64,000 bases of DNA from Paracentrotus lividus (lineage: Eukaryota; Echinodermata; Echinoidea; Camarodonta; Echinidae): assembly GCA_940671915.1 (NCBI GenBank), contig CALNVZ010003426.1, positions 50,327,475 through 50,391,474 on the forward strand, given 5' to 3'. The notes under the pieces were generated by a model. The model saw only the letters and a list, made by a program, of their open reading frames with translations. It did no database searches and had not been told where the DNA came from. This document shows positions 1-11,511 of the stretch, piece by piece; the stretch's first letter is position 1, and every line of letters begins with the position of its first letter. Both the position numbers and the translations under genes were made by a program.

Positions 1-176
1 TAGTCCATCAACAGTAACCGCTGTCATCTCCCGTCCAACAATAAAATTTTCGCCAGCATATGTTATCCTGTAACCATCAAACTTTTGACCCACAGTACCA
101 ACAGGTTGTTCATAGGACACCTCTACACTTGTACTGGATAGTGGGTTCAGCTGTAGGTTTGTGACTGAAAGAGGAT
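1..176 (-). CDS. FN3 domain exon, partial (runs off the window)
   Basis: The minus strand has an acceptor TTTCTCTTTCAG|AT in phase 1 and then codes DPLSVTNLQLNPLSST, SVEVSYEQPVGTVGQ, KFDGYRITYAGENF and TAVTVDGL, the first two thirds of an FN3 domain. FDGYRITY is the usual strand C region. The exon continues past position 1. It follows the 1220-1480 exon in phase, with a solo LTR sitting in the intron between them (177-1219). Confidence 0.8.
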
Positions 177-409
177 CTGAAAGAGAAATGATGGTGTAAC
201 AATGGAAATCATGATTAATCTCGGGTGCCAGGAACGGAGTCAAATTTACCAAAAACGGTGGGGTAGGTAAAATTTGGTGCTATATAAAATTAGTATTATT
301 TTTATCATTGTATGAAGAGCTTACTTCCGAAAATAAGCGTTGGTTTATCAGGTGTTGTACATGCGTCTGTGATAAAAGTGTCTTTATTTGTTTGGTTTTG
401 TTCTTTTTT

Positions 410-413
<4 letters not shown>

Positions 414-476
<63 letters not shown>

Positions 477-487
477 GGGGGGGGGGG
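414..487. repeat. T62-G12 homopolymer junction
   Basis: A run of 62 T is followed directly by 12 G. A near-identical arrangement occurs at 20180-20251. It lies just upstream of the solo LTR. Long homopolymers are error-prone, so exact lengths are uncertain. Confidence 0.9.
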
Positions 488-513
488 TCAATACTTAATT
501 TTCTCATTTAGAG

Positions 514-979
514 TGTGGGTTGTTAAGTCCCACCGTTGAGATACCGGAGTCGAATAAATGATGATCGGACACAGGATGGTTGAGTTTTATTGGTGTTTAA
601 TTTGGTATTTGAGAAAAGACCGTGACCCCCTAGGTTTTAGGGTTGAAATTTAAAACATTTTACTTCACAATGATCTCGCTGCATCACGACGAAGACTAAG
701 CGTCCACGTCAGAAATGGTTCATGCAGCTTGACCTCAGTAGCTCGTATATTCAGCCATGGGTTTATACACGAACTACTGTACAATGCTGTATAAATGCAC
801 TGAACATCGACACGTCGACGACGGCAGTACAAACCAGAAATGGGGCGTTGTCAGACGTAGCGCCAAAATTATGTCACGTGACCGTGTTCAGTCATTTGAC
901 GCCAAATTACGTCATGTGACGGTGTTCTTAAGGAGGCGGAATAAAAATGGTTCTAAACGAAATAAAATCCGTCACTACA
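514..979 (-). mobile_element. Solo LTR of the CsRn1-like Gypsy family
   Basis: The 466-bp sequence matches the LTRs at 44306-44759 and 54491-54958. It runs from TGTGGG on the left to CACTACA on the right and is flanked by AGAG at 510-513 and 980-983, a clean 4-bp target duplication. No internal Gypsy sequence adjoins it, so it is a solo LTR, the usual product of recombination between two LTRs. It lies in an intron of the FN3 gene, between the exons ending at 176 and starting at 1220. Similarity to the other LTRs is high, so it is recent. Confidence 0.9.
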
Positions 980-1219
980 AGAGTCTGAATTGACAAAAAT
1001 CTTATCGGTATGAAATAACAAACATATCGGATTTCGGGAAGTAAACTTAAATTTAAAATTATTACTTATTTAATCATATTGTGCTACCAACGGTACGCCA
1101 ATAAAATTCACTGATACAAAAAGTGAATAAAATTTCACAACCGGTACTCTATACCCTTGTTCCAGTTCTCGATAAATTTGACAGGTAAGGTTGTATACAA
1201 ATATAGCAAGTTGTCTTAC

Positions 1220-1480
1220 CAGTTCTGAACCTTGATGCTTGAATAAGGTTTCCTGAATTTGTGTCTCTTCTTTCTACTTGATACCGCACTCCACCCTGAA
1301 GTCCCAGAGCAAAGACGGATGTTGCACCAGCATTTATTGACCGTGGTGATCCAAAATGTGGTGATGGCGAGTCCAGGGATTGTGTAGTGATAGTGCTACG
1401 TCCAGCCACAGGGAATATCAACCGCAAATAGGTGGCACCAGTAGTACTTCCGGTGCTTGTGTCACGGCATATTTCACATG
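1220..1480 (-). CDS. Internal exon of the FN3-repeat gene, domain not identified
   Basis: This 261-bp exon is open throughout, with acceptor ATACAG|CATG and donor ACTG|GTAAGA; it is phase 1 at both ends, matching its neighbours. The 87 residues begin ACEICRDTSTGS and include LRLIFPVAGRSTITTQ and GGVRYQVERRDTNSG. The pattern of alternating hydrophobic residues suggests a beta-sandwich, possibly a divergent FN3 or related module, but the usual FN3 Trp and Tyr-corner motifs are not evident. Symmetric phase 1-1 exons are typical of shuffled extracellular modules. The splice-phase agreement on both sides is the main support. Confidence 0.7.
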
Positions 1481-2287
1481 CTGTATATTATTTGTTCAGG
1501 ATGGAATGAGAAAGAACAAAAAAACACAAGAGGATAAAATCTAATCTCTTGTTTTGTCTGATCACAGTGGCATTATAGATTCTGCAGAAATAAATTTGTA
1601 AATAAATATATGAAATGTAAAATACATTTAGGTTTCCCCGTTCAATTTCATCATTTCACGTTTGGAGCAGACACTTTAACGCAAGTTGTGATGGTGCAAC
1701 TAAATCGCCATTCGAATTCCTTTTTACTAATTCAGATTTACGATTTGTGCAACCAATTTACGAATAGTCATCTAAATTCAAATTGCGAATTTCGTACAGA
1801 GCGTTCAAAATCAATTAAAGCTGTCTGACAGAATTCGGTTGTCTTTTATCATTCAAATTTACGAGACAGCAGTCATGTTTCACACAAATACATTTAATTT
1901 AAAACTGTGATAAATAGATTGTTAAAGCATTTCGTGAGCAATCAATCGTTTTTACATCAATATTGTTAACTCCGTTCTTTGTAAAAACCTCATTGCTTGC
2001 TTGCTTTTTTATGACAACCTTTACTGAAATAATTTCTGCAAAATGCTTTTATCCCAACACCCTGCTCAGTAGCGGGTCCAGCATCAGATCTGACAGAGGA
2101 TTGTATCGGCCCGGGCCCAATTAATAGAGACACTATTATCCACGGATAATTGTGCCGACTAAATCCTTTCTCAGAGCTGACGCTGGATCAGCGCCTGCTG
2201 CTGATGTGCAAGGCTCATTGAATTCCTTCGATAGCATCTCCAAAAAGCTATACAACCCTATTTTTCTAAGTCAATCGTGTTTCTTAC

Positions 2288-2588
2288 CCGGGACACCAAT
2301 GTTATTTCGTTCACTTGCTGCTCCTGCTTCACCATCAGAATTAACAGCTACTACATTGAAATTGTATACAGTGTCATCAAAGAGATGATCAATTTCATAT
2401 GACCCCTGCGGATTAGGGCTTAGAGACCTCTCATACACGTCACCAGTGTTGGTATTGGTTATTGTGACATTGTAGGATACTGGGGTGGTACCAGTAGCTG
2501 GTGGATCCCAGTTAGCTATGAACCCCCATTGTTGTATGTTGTCGATTACTAGGTTCTGAATAGGTCCGGGGATCTGAGCATTCGTACC
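2288..2588 (-). CDS. Fibronectin type III domain exon (complete domain)
   Basis: This 301-bp minus-strand exon has a good acceptor (TTTTTATTCCAG|GGT) and donor (G|GTAAGA), phase 0 in and phase 1 out. Its 100 residues form one FN3 domain: PGPIQNLVIDNI for the first strand, then the conserved Trp in FIANWDPPATG, then SYNVTITN with an N-glycosylation sequon, and the family's typical end in TVYNFNVVAVNSDGEAG. FN3 domains are extracellular adhesion or receptor modules, so the product is probably secreted or a cell-surface receptor. Exon-per-domain layout is common in this family. I cannot name the orthologue: the later domains lie outside the window. Confidence 0.85.
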
Positions 2589-2637
2589 CTGGAATAAAAA
2601 TAAAGAATTATACTAGTACTTGCCAGCAATAAACTAA

Positions 2638-2893
2638 TGGTGGTCTCTCACTTCGCGGAGACAGCCTTGGGAATACTTTGAGACGGTTTAAAGACGGTTT
2701 TGAAACTTGCCGTGGACGAGAAGTCTCCTGATTCCCCGCGACGTTTCATGAGTGTCGAGGATCCCAAAACCGTCTAAAAAGTGTCTCGAAGTAGTCCCAT
2801 ATCCGGAAAAAGTATCGGAGACGTCTCCGCGACAAGTTTCAAAACCATCTCAAAGCAATCCCAAATCCGTTTCCGTGAAGTGAGATACCACCA
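2638..2893. mobile_element. Foldback MITE, PIF/Harbinger-like
   Basis: The 256-bp unit begins TGGTGGTCTCTCACTTCGCG and ends in its imperfect reverse complement; the arms match through most of their length. TAA flanks it at 2635-2637 and 2894-2896, the 3-bp TWA-type duplication of PIF/Harbinger elements. It has no coding capacity. It sits in the first intron of the FN3 gene. Confidence 0.7.
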
Positions 2894-2896
2894 TAA

Positions 2897-4413
2897 ATAC
2901 CTAAAATGTCAATAAGCTTTATTGAAGGAATTCATTAGAAAGTATTTCACTGGAAATCTTTTAGAGTCCAAGGTATGACAAAGGTAAAAATGTAAACATG
3001 GTTAATGAGCTGAATTCATGGTAGGATGTGTAGCTGTTTTATTTGTCGTTTTTGATCATCATGGACGTCTTGGCCCTATATACTCTAATATATGATGGCG
3101 ACGCTTTCCCCGATAGGCTGGGGGTCCATGAGATTTGATTAGCTGAGAAGAAACCATATCAATTCTACTCTATGTAAAATGTAAAGTTAACGTATACCAA
3201 TGTGCGGCATTAAATCGTAATTAAACAAGGCGCGTCCATTATCTAAGAGGCCAGACGCAACAAAGTGACGTTGGAAATACGGCTGAGAAGCGCAGAAATA
3301 GCTGGCTGCAATAATAAATTAGCTCACAAAAACTCGCGTAAGAAGACTTCCCTCCAGTGGAATGGTATTGTCCGTTCGGTTGAGCAATCTACTCGTGGAG
3401 ATGAAAGAAATTGATGAACTTTTATCATGTTGTTAGTTAATAGATTCTCCAGACCAGATGGAGGAAATACACATTTGGGCAAGCTTATAACATTATTGTG
3501 CTGAAGTTGTAATCAGAATATGCAATACATATGAATTTATGCTTAAAACAATGACATAGATTGTGAACTTGTCACAAGTCTTGTGAAGACGCCGTTCACA
3601 TGTGTCTATGCGATATGCATGTGATAAGCGTAAATATTGACTAGTCGAAGAAAGAACCTCTTATCATGATTATGTTCAAAGTGACAGGACTTTTTTTTAA
3701 TCAATTAAAATGAATGTACCATCTCCGGAAAGCTGAGAATTCAAGCTTTTAATTGCTCTGTGAACAATAAGCTATAATAGTATAATGCGGCATCGAGGAT
3801 CAAAACTATGCAGCGCATGAGCTATTTTGAGAGCAAAATATACCATATTGTACAGTAATTTGATCTGACTAGGCTTTCGAATGGACACAAGTGACAGGAC
3901 TTTTTTTTTCCCTTTGCAATAAGTTATTCCTATTTTTGAAAAATTCAGACTCTTAGCGTACTTATTCAAGTTGAACATTTCTTTGAAAAGATAGTTGCTC
4001 GCCACAATACAGAAAATAAAGTGAAAAACTGTCCAAAAGCAAAAAAAGTCAATGGGTACGTTCGCTTTGAGTAGAATGGTAGCGCCCTCTATCTCTTAAG
4101 TTTACAACTATAATTGATATGATAAGGTTTGATGGTCTCATCATGTCAGGACGTGGCCAAGGGTCAATAAAATGGATTGCTGGCAGGCCACAACCTGTAC
4201 AGGTAGCCTTGGGGGCCCCCAAAAGAGGCCTCAAAATGCGTTAAATGAGTTGAGGAGAGACATGGACGAAAATCGGTGGAAATCATTCCTTAGGGGGCAC
4301 CTAGTATAAAACCGGCAATGACAGCAATTTTATCCTGTACGGGGCCCCAGACAGACAGTAGGGTGTTTTCGCATGACTACGGGAAGCTTATCTAGAACGT
4401 TAGGACCATTCTT
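2897..4413. other. Intron sequence, no gene seen
   Basis: AT-rich sequence without convincing exons. A stretch at 3036-3110 resembles 20076-20150 (both run from TTTATTTGTCG to a GTCTTG core), so a dispersed repeat is present. Two short AGTGACAGGAC-plus-T-run copies occur near 3680 and 3890. Confidence 0.4.
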
Positions 4414-6307
4414 GGTCACGTGTGTGACCGAAATTATGCAAAATCTTGACTTTAATTGGCTATTACTCTAACAATTTTAGATATATACTGATTTAATGTT
4501 TATAGCATGCTAATACATGTAATATATTTTGTTGGCTATCATTTGTAAATATTTTTTGATATTTAAAATATGCATGTTCAAGGTCAGAGGTCAAAAGAAG
4601 TGGGTCACGTGTGTGACTTCACATAACGGCATGATTTTTAAAGTTCAATTTCATTTTGAAATTCCTGTGAGTTTTAAAATGATGAAATGTTCTTATTGCT
4701 GTGAGATATGCATTATGGACCTGTTAACCAAAAAATACCACTGGATAGGAGTCATCTCTGAAATTTCTTTTTTTATCTATTATTTTATATCGTGATGTCG
4801 GGTCACGTGTGTGACATTTTAGTGGGTCACGTGTGTGACCTATGGCAAATTGTACAGAAAAATGAATATATTATGTATTATGCAATAAATGTACATTTTG
4901 AGCAATTACTAAATTATATCCGCTGTGGTAAATCAACCCTAGTCAGTCAATGGGGTGTTTTGGTAGCTGTCAAGACTGGGGGAGGGGCGGGTAGGGAGGG
5001 GAGGGGGCATGATGCCCCCTATAAGATCTTGGATGTTGATCGCGCGAGCGCGCCGAAAATTTACACGACAGTAGTGTGTGATGTAACTACAAGAAAGCAC
5101 CAGTTAGTTAGTTAGTTAGTTAGTTGGTTAATTTTCCCATAATAATTATAATTTATTTGATATGAATTAATTATGCTAATTTACGCATTGCATGAAGTCA
5201 TAATTTTTGTTCTAATTGACAAACTACAGCTTCTGGAATGCTAATTTTGTGTTTGCATAATCTTTATAGGATTCCTAACAATTTTACTTGGAAAAAAAAT
5301 TTGATATCGAAATAAATTCCTTGTGTATTTCATTGTGTTGTGAATTTCTTATGTATTTCCTTGTTTTTTCGACCTTTTGTTTTGTTTGTTTGTTTGTTCT
5401 TTTTGTTGCTGTTTTTTTTTCGCAAAAATTATTGCAGAACCATTATGGAGCATAATAAGGCTAAAATAAATTAATTTCAGCCAATGAAAGTCAAAATAAT
5501 AATCAGAATTTATGACCGCCCCCACCCAGCGGGTCACGTGTGTGACCAATTTGTTTGCTAATTAATAATCAAATTAAAACTTGTCATGGATTCATATTTA
5601 GTGGGATGCAAGGTACATTAAATCTAGCTTTGAAGAAATAATTATAATAATACCAGAGCCATGGTTACGACGGGCATAAACTTGTTGTGTTTTCTGGTTA
5701 CTTGTGTGTGACATTTTGAGGGCAATTAATTTCCAGGGTTGATTATCTTAATATAATCAATTTAACAACATTAATTTGGGGGGTTAGATTAAAAGTAATA
5801 GAGGTAAATAATAATATAATGACAGTAATCCAAGTAAGGAGGTCAGCATATCCATTCCAGTCAGGGTTAAAAAAAATGATATTTTATTTACCGTTTTTCC
5901 ATTAAATTATCATTTATGTTAATTTAAGCAAATGAGCATGAACAATTGCAAAAATCACGAAAAAACATCAGTTCATGAAACTTCAGACATTGCTCTACTT
6001 GAATATGCAGCTTAAAATCAAAAAGCAAAAATTTATTTGTCCCCAAAAGGTTCACTTTTCAAAGAATGGCCGAATAGCCTGGTCCCTTTTTTAGGGTATG
6101 ACCATAGTTGGTCACACACGTGACCCGTGGGTCACGTGTGTGACCAATTTCAAAGTTAATTACTAACTAAATTAAAAGCTATCATGGCTTCATATTTGGT
6201 GAGATGCAAGGCACATTATTTCTAGCTTTGGAGAAAAAATTGTAGTAATAATAGCACCATGGTTTTTGGGGGCGTTAACTTTTCGTGTTTTGGGGTCACG
6301 TGTTTGA
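4414..6307. repeat. Cluster of nine GGTCACGTGTGTGACC motifs
   Basis: Copies or near copies lie at 4414, 4603, 4801, 4824, 5532, 5698, 6110 (in reverse), 6130 and 6294. The motif has GGTCAC and GTGACC arms around GTGT and contains an E-box core (CACGTG). Copies come as close pairs 20-23 bp apart and as singles about 165 bp further on. The intervening sequence is AT-rich and has no long ORF. Confidence 0.7.
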
Positions 6308-6690
6308 CATTTGATGGCAATTAATTTCTTTAGTTAATTATCTTAAAACAATCAATTCAACACCATTATTTTTCATTTAAATTTAAAGGAATGAAGTTAA
6401 AAAAAGGGTATAATGACAATCAAAGTAAGGAGACCAGCATATACAATCAAGTCAGGGTCAAACAAATGATATTTTACGTACCATTTTTCTATTAAAATAT
6501 TTTGCATGTTAATTTATGCAAATGAGCATGAAAAATTTGTAAAATTAAGATAAAAAATGCATTGAATGAAACTTCAGACAATGCTCTATATAAATGTGCA
6601 GCTTAAAAACAAAAAGGACAAACTTCATTTTTTCCAAAAAAGGTTCACTTTTCAAAGAATCGCCCGTTAGCATAAAAGAGGGCACTATTT
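5531..6690 (+). repeat. Two tandem ~598-bp units carrying the CACGTG motif
   Basis: Unit 1 starts at 5531 and unit 2 at 6129; each begins GGGTCACGTGTGTGACCAAT. They stay alignable through shared stretches such as GCAAATGAGCATGAA and GGTTCACTTTTCAAAGAAT near their ends. Divergence is considerable, so the duplication is old. Confidence 0.75.
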
Positions 6691-7300
6691 TCAAAATGCC
6701 TGCAAATAGTGCGGTTTGTTATGTCATCTCGTGCAATATGATTGCCAAAATTGATTTTTTGATTGTTTTTGGCTTCTATAGGGTCATACTAAGCAAAAAC
6801 CGTCGGGGGTCAAATTTTCAGACCCCTCCTTCATTTCCTGGGGAGTAGTTTGGGGGCGCCATATTTGCCCAATAGGTAAAATAAGTGTCTTCCTCCCTAA
6901 TTCAAATTGTTTTCACCATTTTTTGCGCAAAGTTGTCAAAGATGAGAGAGATATTTATACTAAGTAATGTACCATAATTAACATTTAACCCCCTTCCTGT
7001 TTAGGGGTCCCAATTTGCAAAAGAATGGTAAAAATAAAGGGTGAAAATATAAAATCCAGACAAATGTGAACGTTTTTCTCTCTCTTTTGTACTAGAATGT
7101 CAGAATAATGGGTTGAAATGATATTATATAATGGAATAAATAACAACAAACATCACATAGAGTTTACTTGGCTATTCTATTGTTTAAATGTAAAAATCTA
7201 CCCCAAATTAAAATCAGATATACTATGACAGTTCAACACAAGATGGCGCCAAACACATCTTGATAATTTTTCAGACTATTATCTTAAATATCAAATTTTG
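6690..7300 (+). repeat. Left copy of a dispersed repeat, inverted partner at 10600-11260
   Basis: Shared landmarks with the reverse complement of 10600-11260 include CAAATTTTCAGACCCCTCCT, GGGGGCGCCATATT and AGATGGCGCCAA, in the same order. Divergence is moderate. No coding is visible. Confidence 0.6.
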
Positions 7301-7639
7301 GACACTATAAAGACATAAATAATTCAAAATATTGAAATATATTGAAATGTAATAATTAAACAAACAAGTTTACGAAAAATTGTAATTTTTCTTTTGTTAA
7401 GAATGGTTTTACCACCCACTCACAGCCCACTAAAAATAACAGTTTAAAAGTTTTTATTTTTTCTTTTTCTTTACAAATAGTTTTGCTGCCCACTGCCCAA
7501 CTGCATGTTAAAAGTAATAACGACGAAACAAAATGAAGCTGTGATATCATCGTTTACCAACGCTTGACACATAACACAATCTCTATCTATATAAATTATT
7601 TTAAAAAATACGAGAATACATTTTCCGAGTTATGAAAAA

Positions 7640-7641
<2 letters not shown>

Positions 7642-7678
<37 letters not shown>
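7642..7678. repeat. (GA)n microsatellite
   Basis: An uninterrupted GA dinucleotide run of about 37 bases. Confidence 0.95.
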
Positions 7679-7680
<2 letters not shown>

Positions 7681-9425
7681 AGGGAAACCTACATATTTTG
7701 TGCTTATCGTGATAACAGGGAAAATAAATGAGGCTACCAAATAATATTGTTTGCCTTAATTGGAAAATCTTTCCTTGTCCGTCCCGATATTAGCAGGAAT
7801 ACATGGCAAATTTTGAGCCCTTGTAACAGAAGCAATTATTACATTGGTAAGAGATAGTAGAGGGAAAGGGTATCCTACCACGAAATAGGAAAAGGGGGTT
7901 GGTTACTTGTAATGCCTAAAATGTATAAACGCTGCATGCAAAGAGTTGTATATATTTATATAATTGAATTAACAGGTAGTTTTTTTTCTTCCGTTGTACT
8001 TCTGCAAATGCTTTTAAACTAAGATAATGCGAGCGCGAAGCGGAGGTAAAATTTTGAGTCCATGGGAACAAATTTGATTTAAAGGGAACCTTATTACCAA
8101 ATTGTACATCATAATTGCATAATAAATTCATGTAAAGATAACAGTTTAAGGGCAGTCAAGGGTAACCCCGTCTCAGAAATGAATCAAATCCATACTTCCA
8201 ACGCTACCCATTTTAATCTAAACTTTTGTTCATTAGTGTTTGTATGAAATGGCTCCTGAAAAACAAATTATCAGGAGAGCAGCTATAGCCAACTTGGACC
8301 AAAGAAATGGGGGGGGGGGAGTGGCGGGTGGTCTTACATTTCTACGAGCGTAATTTTTTCTTACAGTGATTTAAACCCCATTCAAAACATACTTTATGCG
8401 TTATTTATAAATTCAGGTAGTTGTGAGTAAAATTGGTGGCGAAAGTCAATTTGACCTCTTCGCGCCTATAGAAAGAATAATGTCCCGATCTAAAGACTTT
8501 ACCTTGTGTATTACTTGGGGACCCGAGTTTTAAATAAAAAAAACAGTAGAACACTATCAATCTTCAATTAAACGTCATGAAGTTCCCCAGCTCACCCCCC
8601 TCGCAACCCACGGCCCAAGCCCGTGTGTTAGGTCACTTAGGTAGGTATCTACCTGTTTTGGGGTGTGTTTTTTGCTTTTTTCGCTCGGAAAGGGCGGAAC
8701 TCCTGTGCCTCCGGCGGGGGCGGTGGCGGCTGCACGGGCACCCAGCTAGTATAGTGCACATCCCACGCCTACACCCGGCCTCATTGAAGCATAAGAAATG
8801 CATCATCATCACATCATGTCAATCATCATCCTCATCATCCTGCTCTCTCTCAACATCATTATTGTTCTATATTGTCCTATTTTACTGAGTATTGTATTGA
8901 GAGCTCTTTTGTAAAGCGCATAAAGCATTTTTTTGGGGGATCGCCCCCCCCTCACGTCGATTTTCAAAGCTTACCATTTTTGTCAAAGTGATCAGCTATA
9001 AGCTAGTGAAGAGCAAAATTTATGTCAAATACAATGCTAAATGTTATTATAGGGCACAATTTCGCAAACAAAATACAAGACAATGATTTAATGAAATGCT
9101 TTATACCTCAAGTCGCTTATTTATGTATTCATGGAATATATTTTATTTGTATTCTTTTAATTGTCATAAGTTCTGCATAATTTGAAAAGTAGGTCATATC
9201 TATTTCGAATTTGGGAAAAACAAATATATCTTTGGGACGCTTTATTCGCGCTGAGTGTATTATCAATTCCCTTTCCGGTTTCCGACCCATCACCCCCCCC
9301 CCTCGCGCCCTCAGTCGGACATGAATACACTGCCCTCTTGATGAGGAGTATCACATATTGAAGCAGGCTTTTTCCTTGGTTGATGGTGAGGATGAGAGAT
9401 CGACGTTGATAGGGATTTGTGGAGC
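7679..9425. other. Intron sequence with repeat remnants
   Basis: No exon is convincing. A GCGAGCGCGAAGCGGAGG phrase at about 8027 recurs in variant form near 55290 and 55830. A GC-rich patch at 8690-8760 followed by an ATC-rich run and GTAAAGCGCATAA near 8912 may be an old SINE. Confidence 0.35.
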
Positions 9426-9429
9426 TTAA

Positions 9430-10021
9430 AGGACTCATCCGGGCTGGAGTTTGCATTATAGAGAAAATAAAGTAAATCGAAAAAAGCACAACACTGGAAA
9501 TTTCATCAAAATCGGATAAGAAATAGCAAAGTTATGAATTTTCTTAGGTTTTGAAATTTTTAGGAAACAGTTCTTCAATATGGCAAACTGATGATGTCTC
9601 AGTCCCCCTACTTTCTTTGTATTATTATTGTATGAAATACCAATTATCAAGATTTTCTGCCCAAGGAATAAACGGATTAATCCTGTGGAATGTTCAAGGA
9701 CAGTGTGTTTTCTTATTTCAGTATGAGGACAGATTTTCTGTATACGCAATTATATGAAAAATGAGATAAATAGGATTCATATAATAAAATACACAAGAAG
9801 TAGGGGGACTGTGACATCATCTTTTGCTCATTTGAATATTCAATATTCAAATGAGGCATTGAGACAATTGACAAGAACTGTTTTTTACAAAAAAAATCAA
9901 GACCTAAAAAAATGCATAACTTTGTTATTTTTCATCCAATTTTGATGAAATTTTCTGTGTTGTGCTTAATGAATTTTACTTAATTTTACAAAAAAAATTC
10001 ATTTCAGCCCGGACTCCTCCT
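9430..10021. mobile_element. Foldback MITE with TTAA target duplication
   Basis: The 592-bp unit starts AGGACTCATCCGGGCTGG and ends in a matching inverted arm (CAGCCCGGACTCCTCCT). The arms extend more than 130 bp and share GTTATG and CATCAAAAT blocks. TTAA flanks it at 9426-9429 and 10022-10025. TTAA duplication points to piggyBac or Kolobok mobilisation. ORFs within it are by-products. Confidence 0.8.
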
Positions 10022-10599
10022 TTAATGCTTCTTATATATGGTATAGTGGATGCAGTAGCTCTCTAGTGTCGAGTCTTGTCTCTTGATATATAATGACACT
10101 GGATACAATTATGAATATTGTGTCCCCCAAAAAACCTAAGCAATATAATACTCGATAATAATTATAAACAAAAGGTAAAGATAAAATTCATAAGTGAAAA
10201 ACACAAGAATAGAAATAGAAATAGACATTGATAATGCTCCATTAATTTTGATTATACCCAATAGAGGCATTTCAGATCATTATTTCTTGTCATAAAATTT
10301 AGGCCTAAAATGTTAAAACTTTTTATTTTTTGATAATAACCAATTATCGCTATATCATGCAAAAACTAAATACTCTATTAACAAACAAAACAAAACTAAC
10401 AATATTATGGCGAAGTCTCCTATTAGATAGATCTCTGAAGTGCATGTAAAATTTCATCGCAATCTGATGCTCTGGGACATATGACATGTATGAAGAGCAT
10501 TGCTTAGCTTCAATAAATGTAGGGGGTCAATGTGAAAGTAACGAACGAGAATGCATGATAACTATGTGAAAAGTATTATATATCAAATTTATCTTGTTT

Positions 10600-11260
10600 C
10601 TGATCCATTCATGCCATTTAGTGCCCAGAACATGATATTAAATAGAATTTTTCAATTTTTTTTTTTTTTTTAGTGTGCTTGGCGCCATCTGGTGTTCGCG
10701 TAAGATTTTAGGGATAATTAATGTATTTTTTACATTAAAAGAGCTTTAAAAAATTGCTGTTTTGATGATGTGTGATACGTGCACTTCAACTCTTCCACTA
10801 TATGATACCAAATAATACCATATAATTAGTAAATTTTAGCCAGAATTAATGAAGATAGACTAATTTCTTAACATTTTCATTTTTTAAATGTTTTTTGGGT
10901 GTAATTCTTCACAAATTGGGCCTCATATGGTAAGAAAAATTCAACTTTTAAGATGGAATGCGACTAAAAATGAACTACTACGACATGTCTGGTAACTTTA
11001 GATGAAAAAAGATTTTTCAAAATTGATTTGAGGAGGAATGCACCCAATTTTCTTATTGGGTCAATATGGCGCCCCCTAAAGGGCCCCCAGAAATTTAAGG
11101 AGGGGTCTGAAAATTTGACCCCCTTCAATTTTTAATATCTTGGACCCTAATGGACCCAAAAATGCCAAAAAATGAAATTTGGCGTTCATATTGCACGGGA
11201 GATGTTTTTGTGACATACCGTACCGCACTAAAACCCTCGTTTTCGATCTTCAAATTTTGA
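10600..11260 (-). repeat. Right copy of the dispersed inverted repeat
   Basis: Reverse-complement partner of 6690-7300, with the same ordered landmarks. About 3.3 kb separates the copies, and that spacer holds the MITE at 9430-10021. Confidence 0.6.
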
Positions 11261-11511
11261 ATAAAAGTTTCCAATGGTAACCGCACATGTACCCTTTGGC
11301 TTGTGAGACATTTCAATGTCTATTGTTGCAAGGAAGATTCAATCATATAGGGCTTTGACATAAAGTGCGACACGGAAAAAACAACTAATGTTACATTGAA
11401 ATGTTTTGTGACTTTGATGTTTATTTCATCATTAGTCACTCTATATTCAATTATACCAAACGTACAAGTGTATTGTAACGGTCGACTGAGCACTTAGGTT
11501 TAGAAAACTCG

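Noticed and set aside
308-539. ORFs rich in Phe or Lys across the T/G tract
   Set aside because: They are translations of homopolymers.
4144-4245. Plus-strand ATG encoding MSGRGQGS, like a histone H4 N-terminus
   Set aside because: The likeness stops after about six residues, the frame ends after about 33 codons and no histone-fold sequence follows.
4529-5115. Coding repeat giving VTCVT peptides
   Set aside because: Stop codons fall within and between units, and no splice signals join them.
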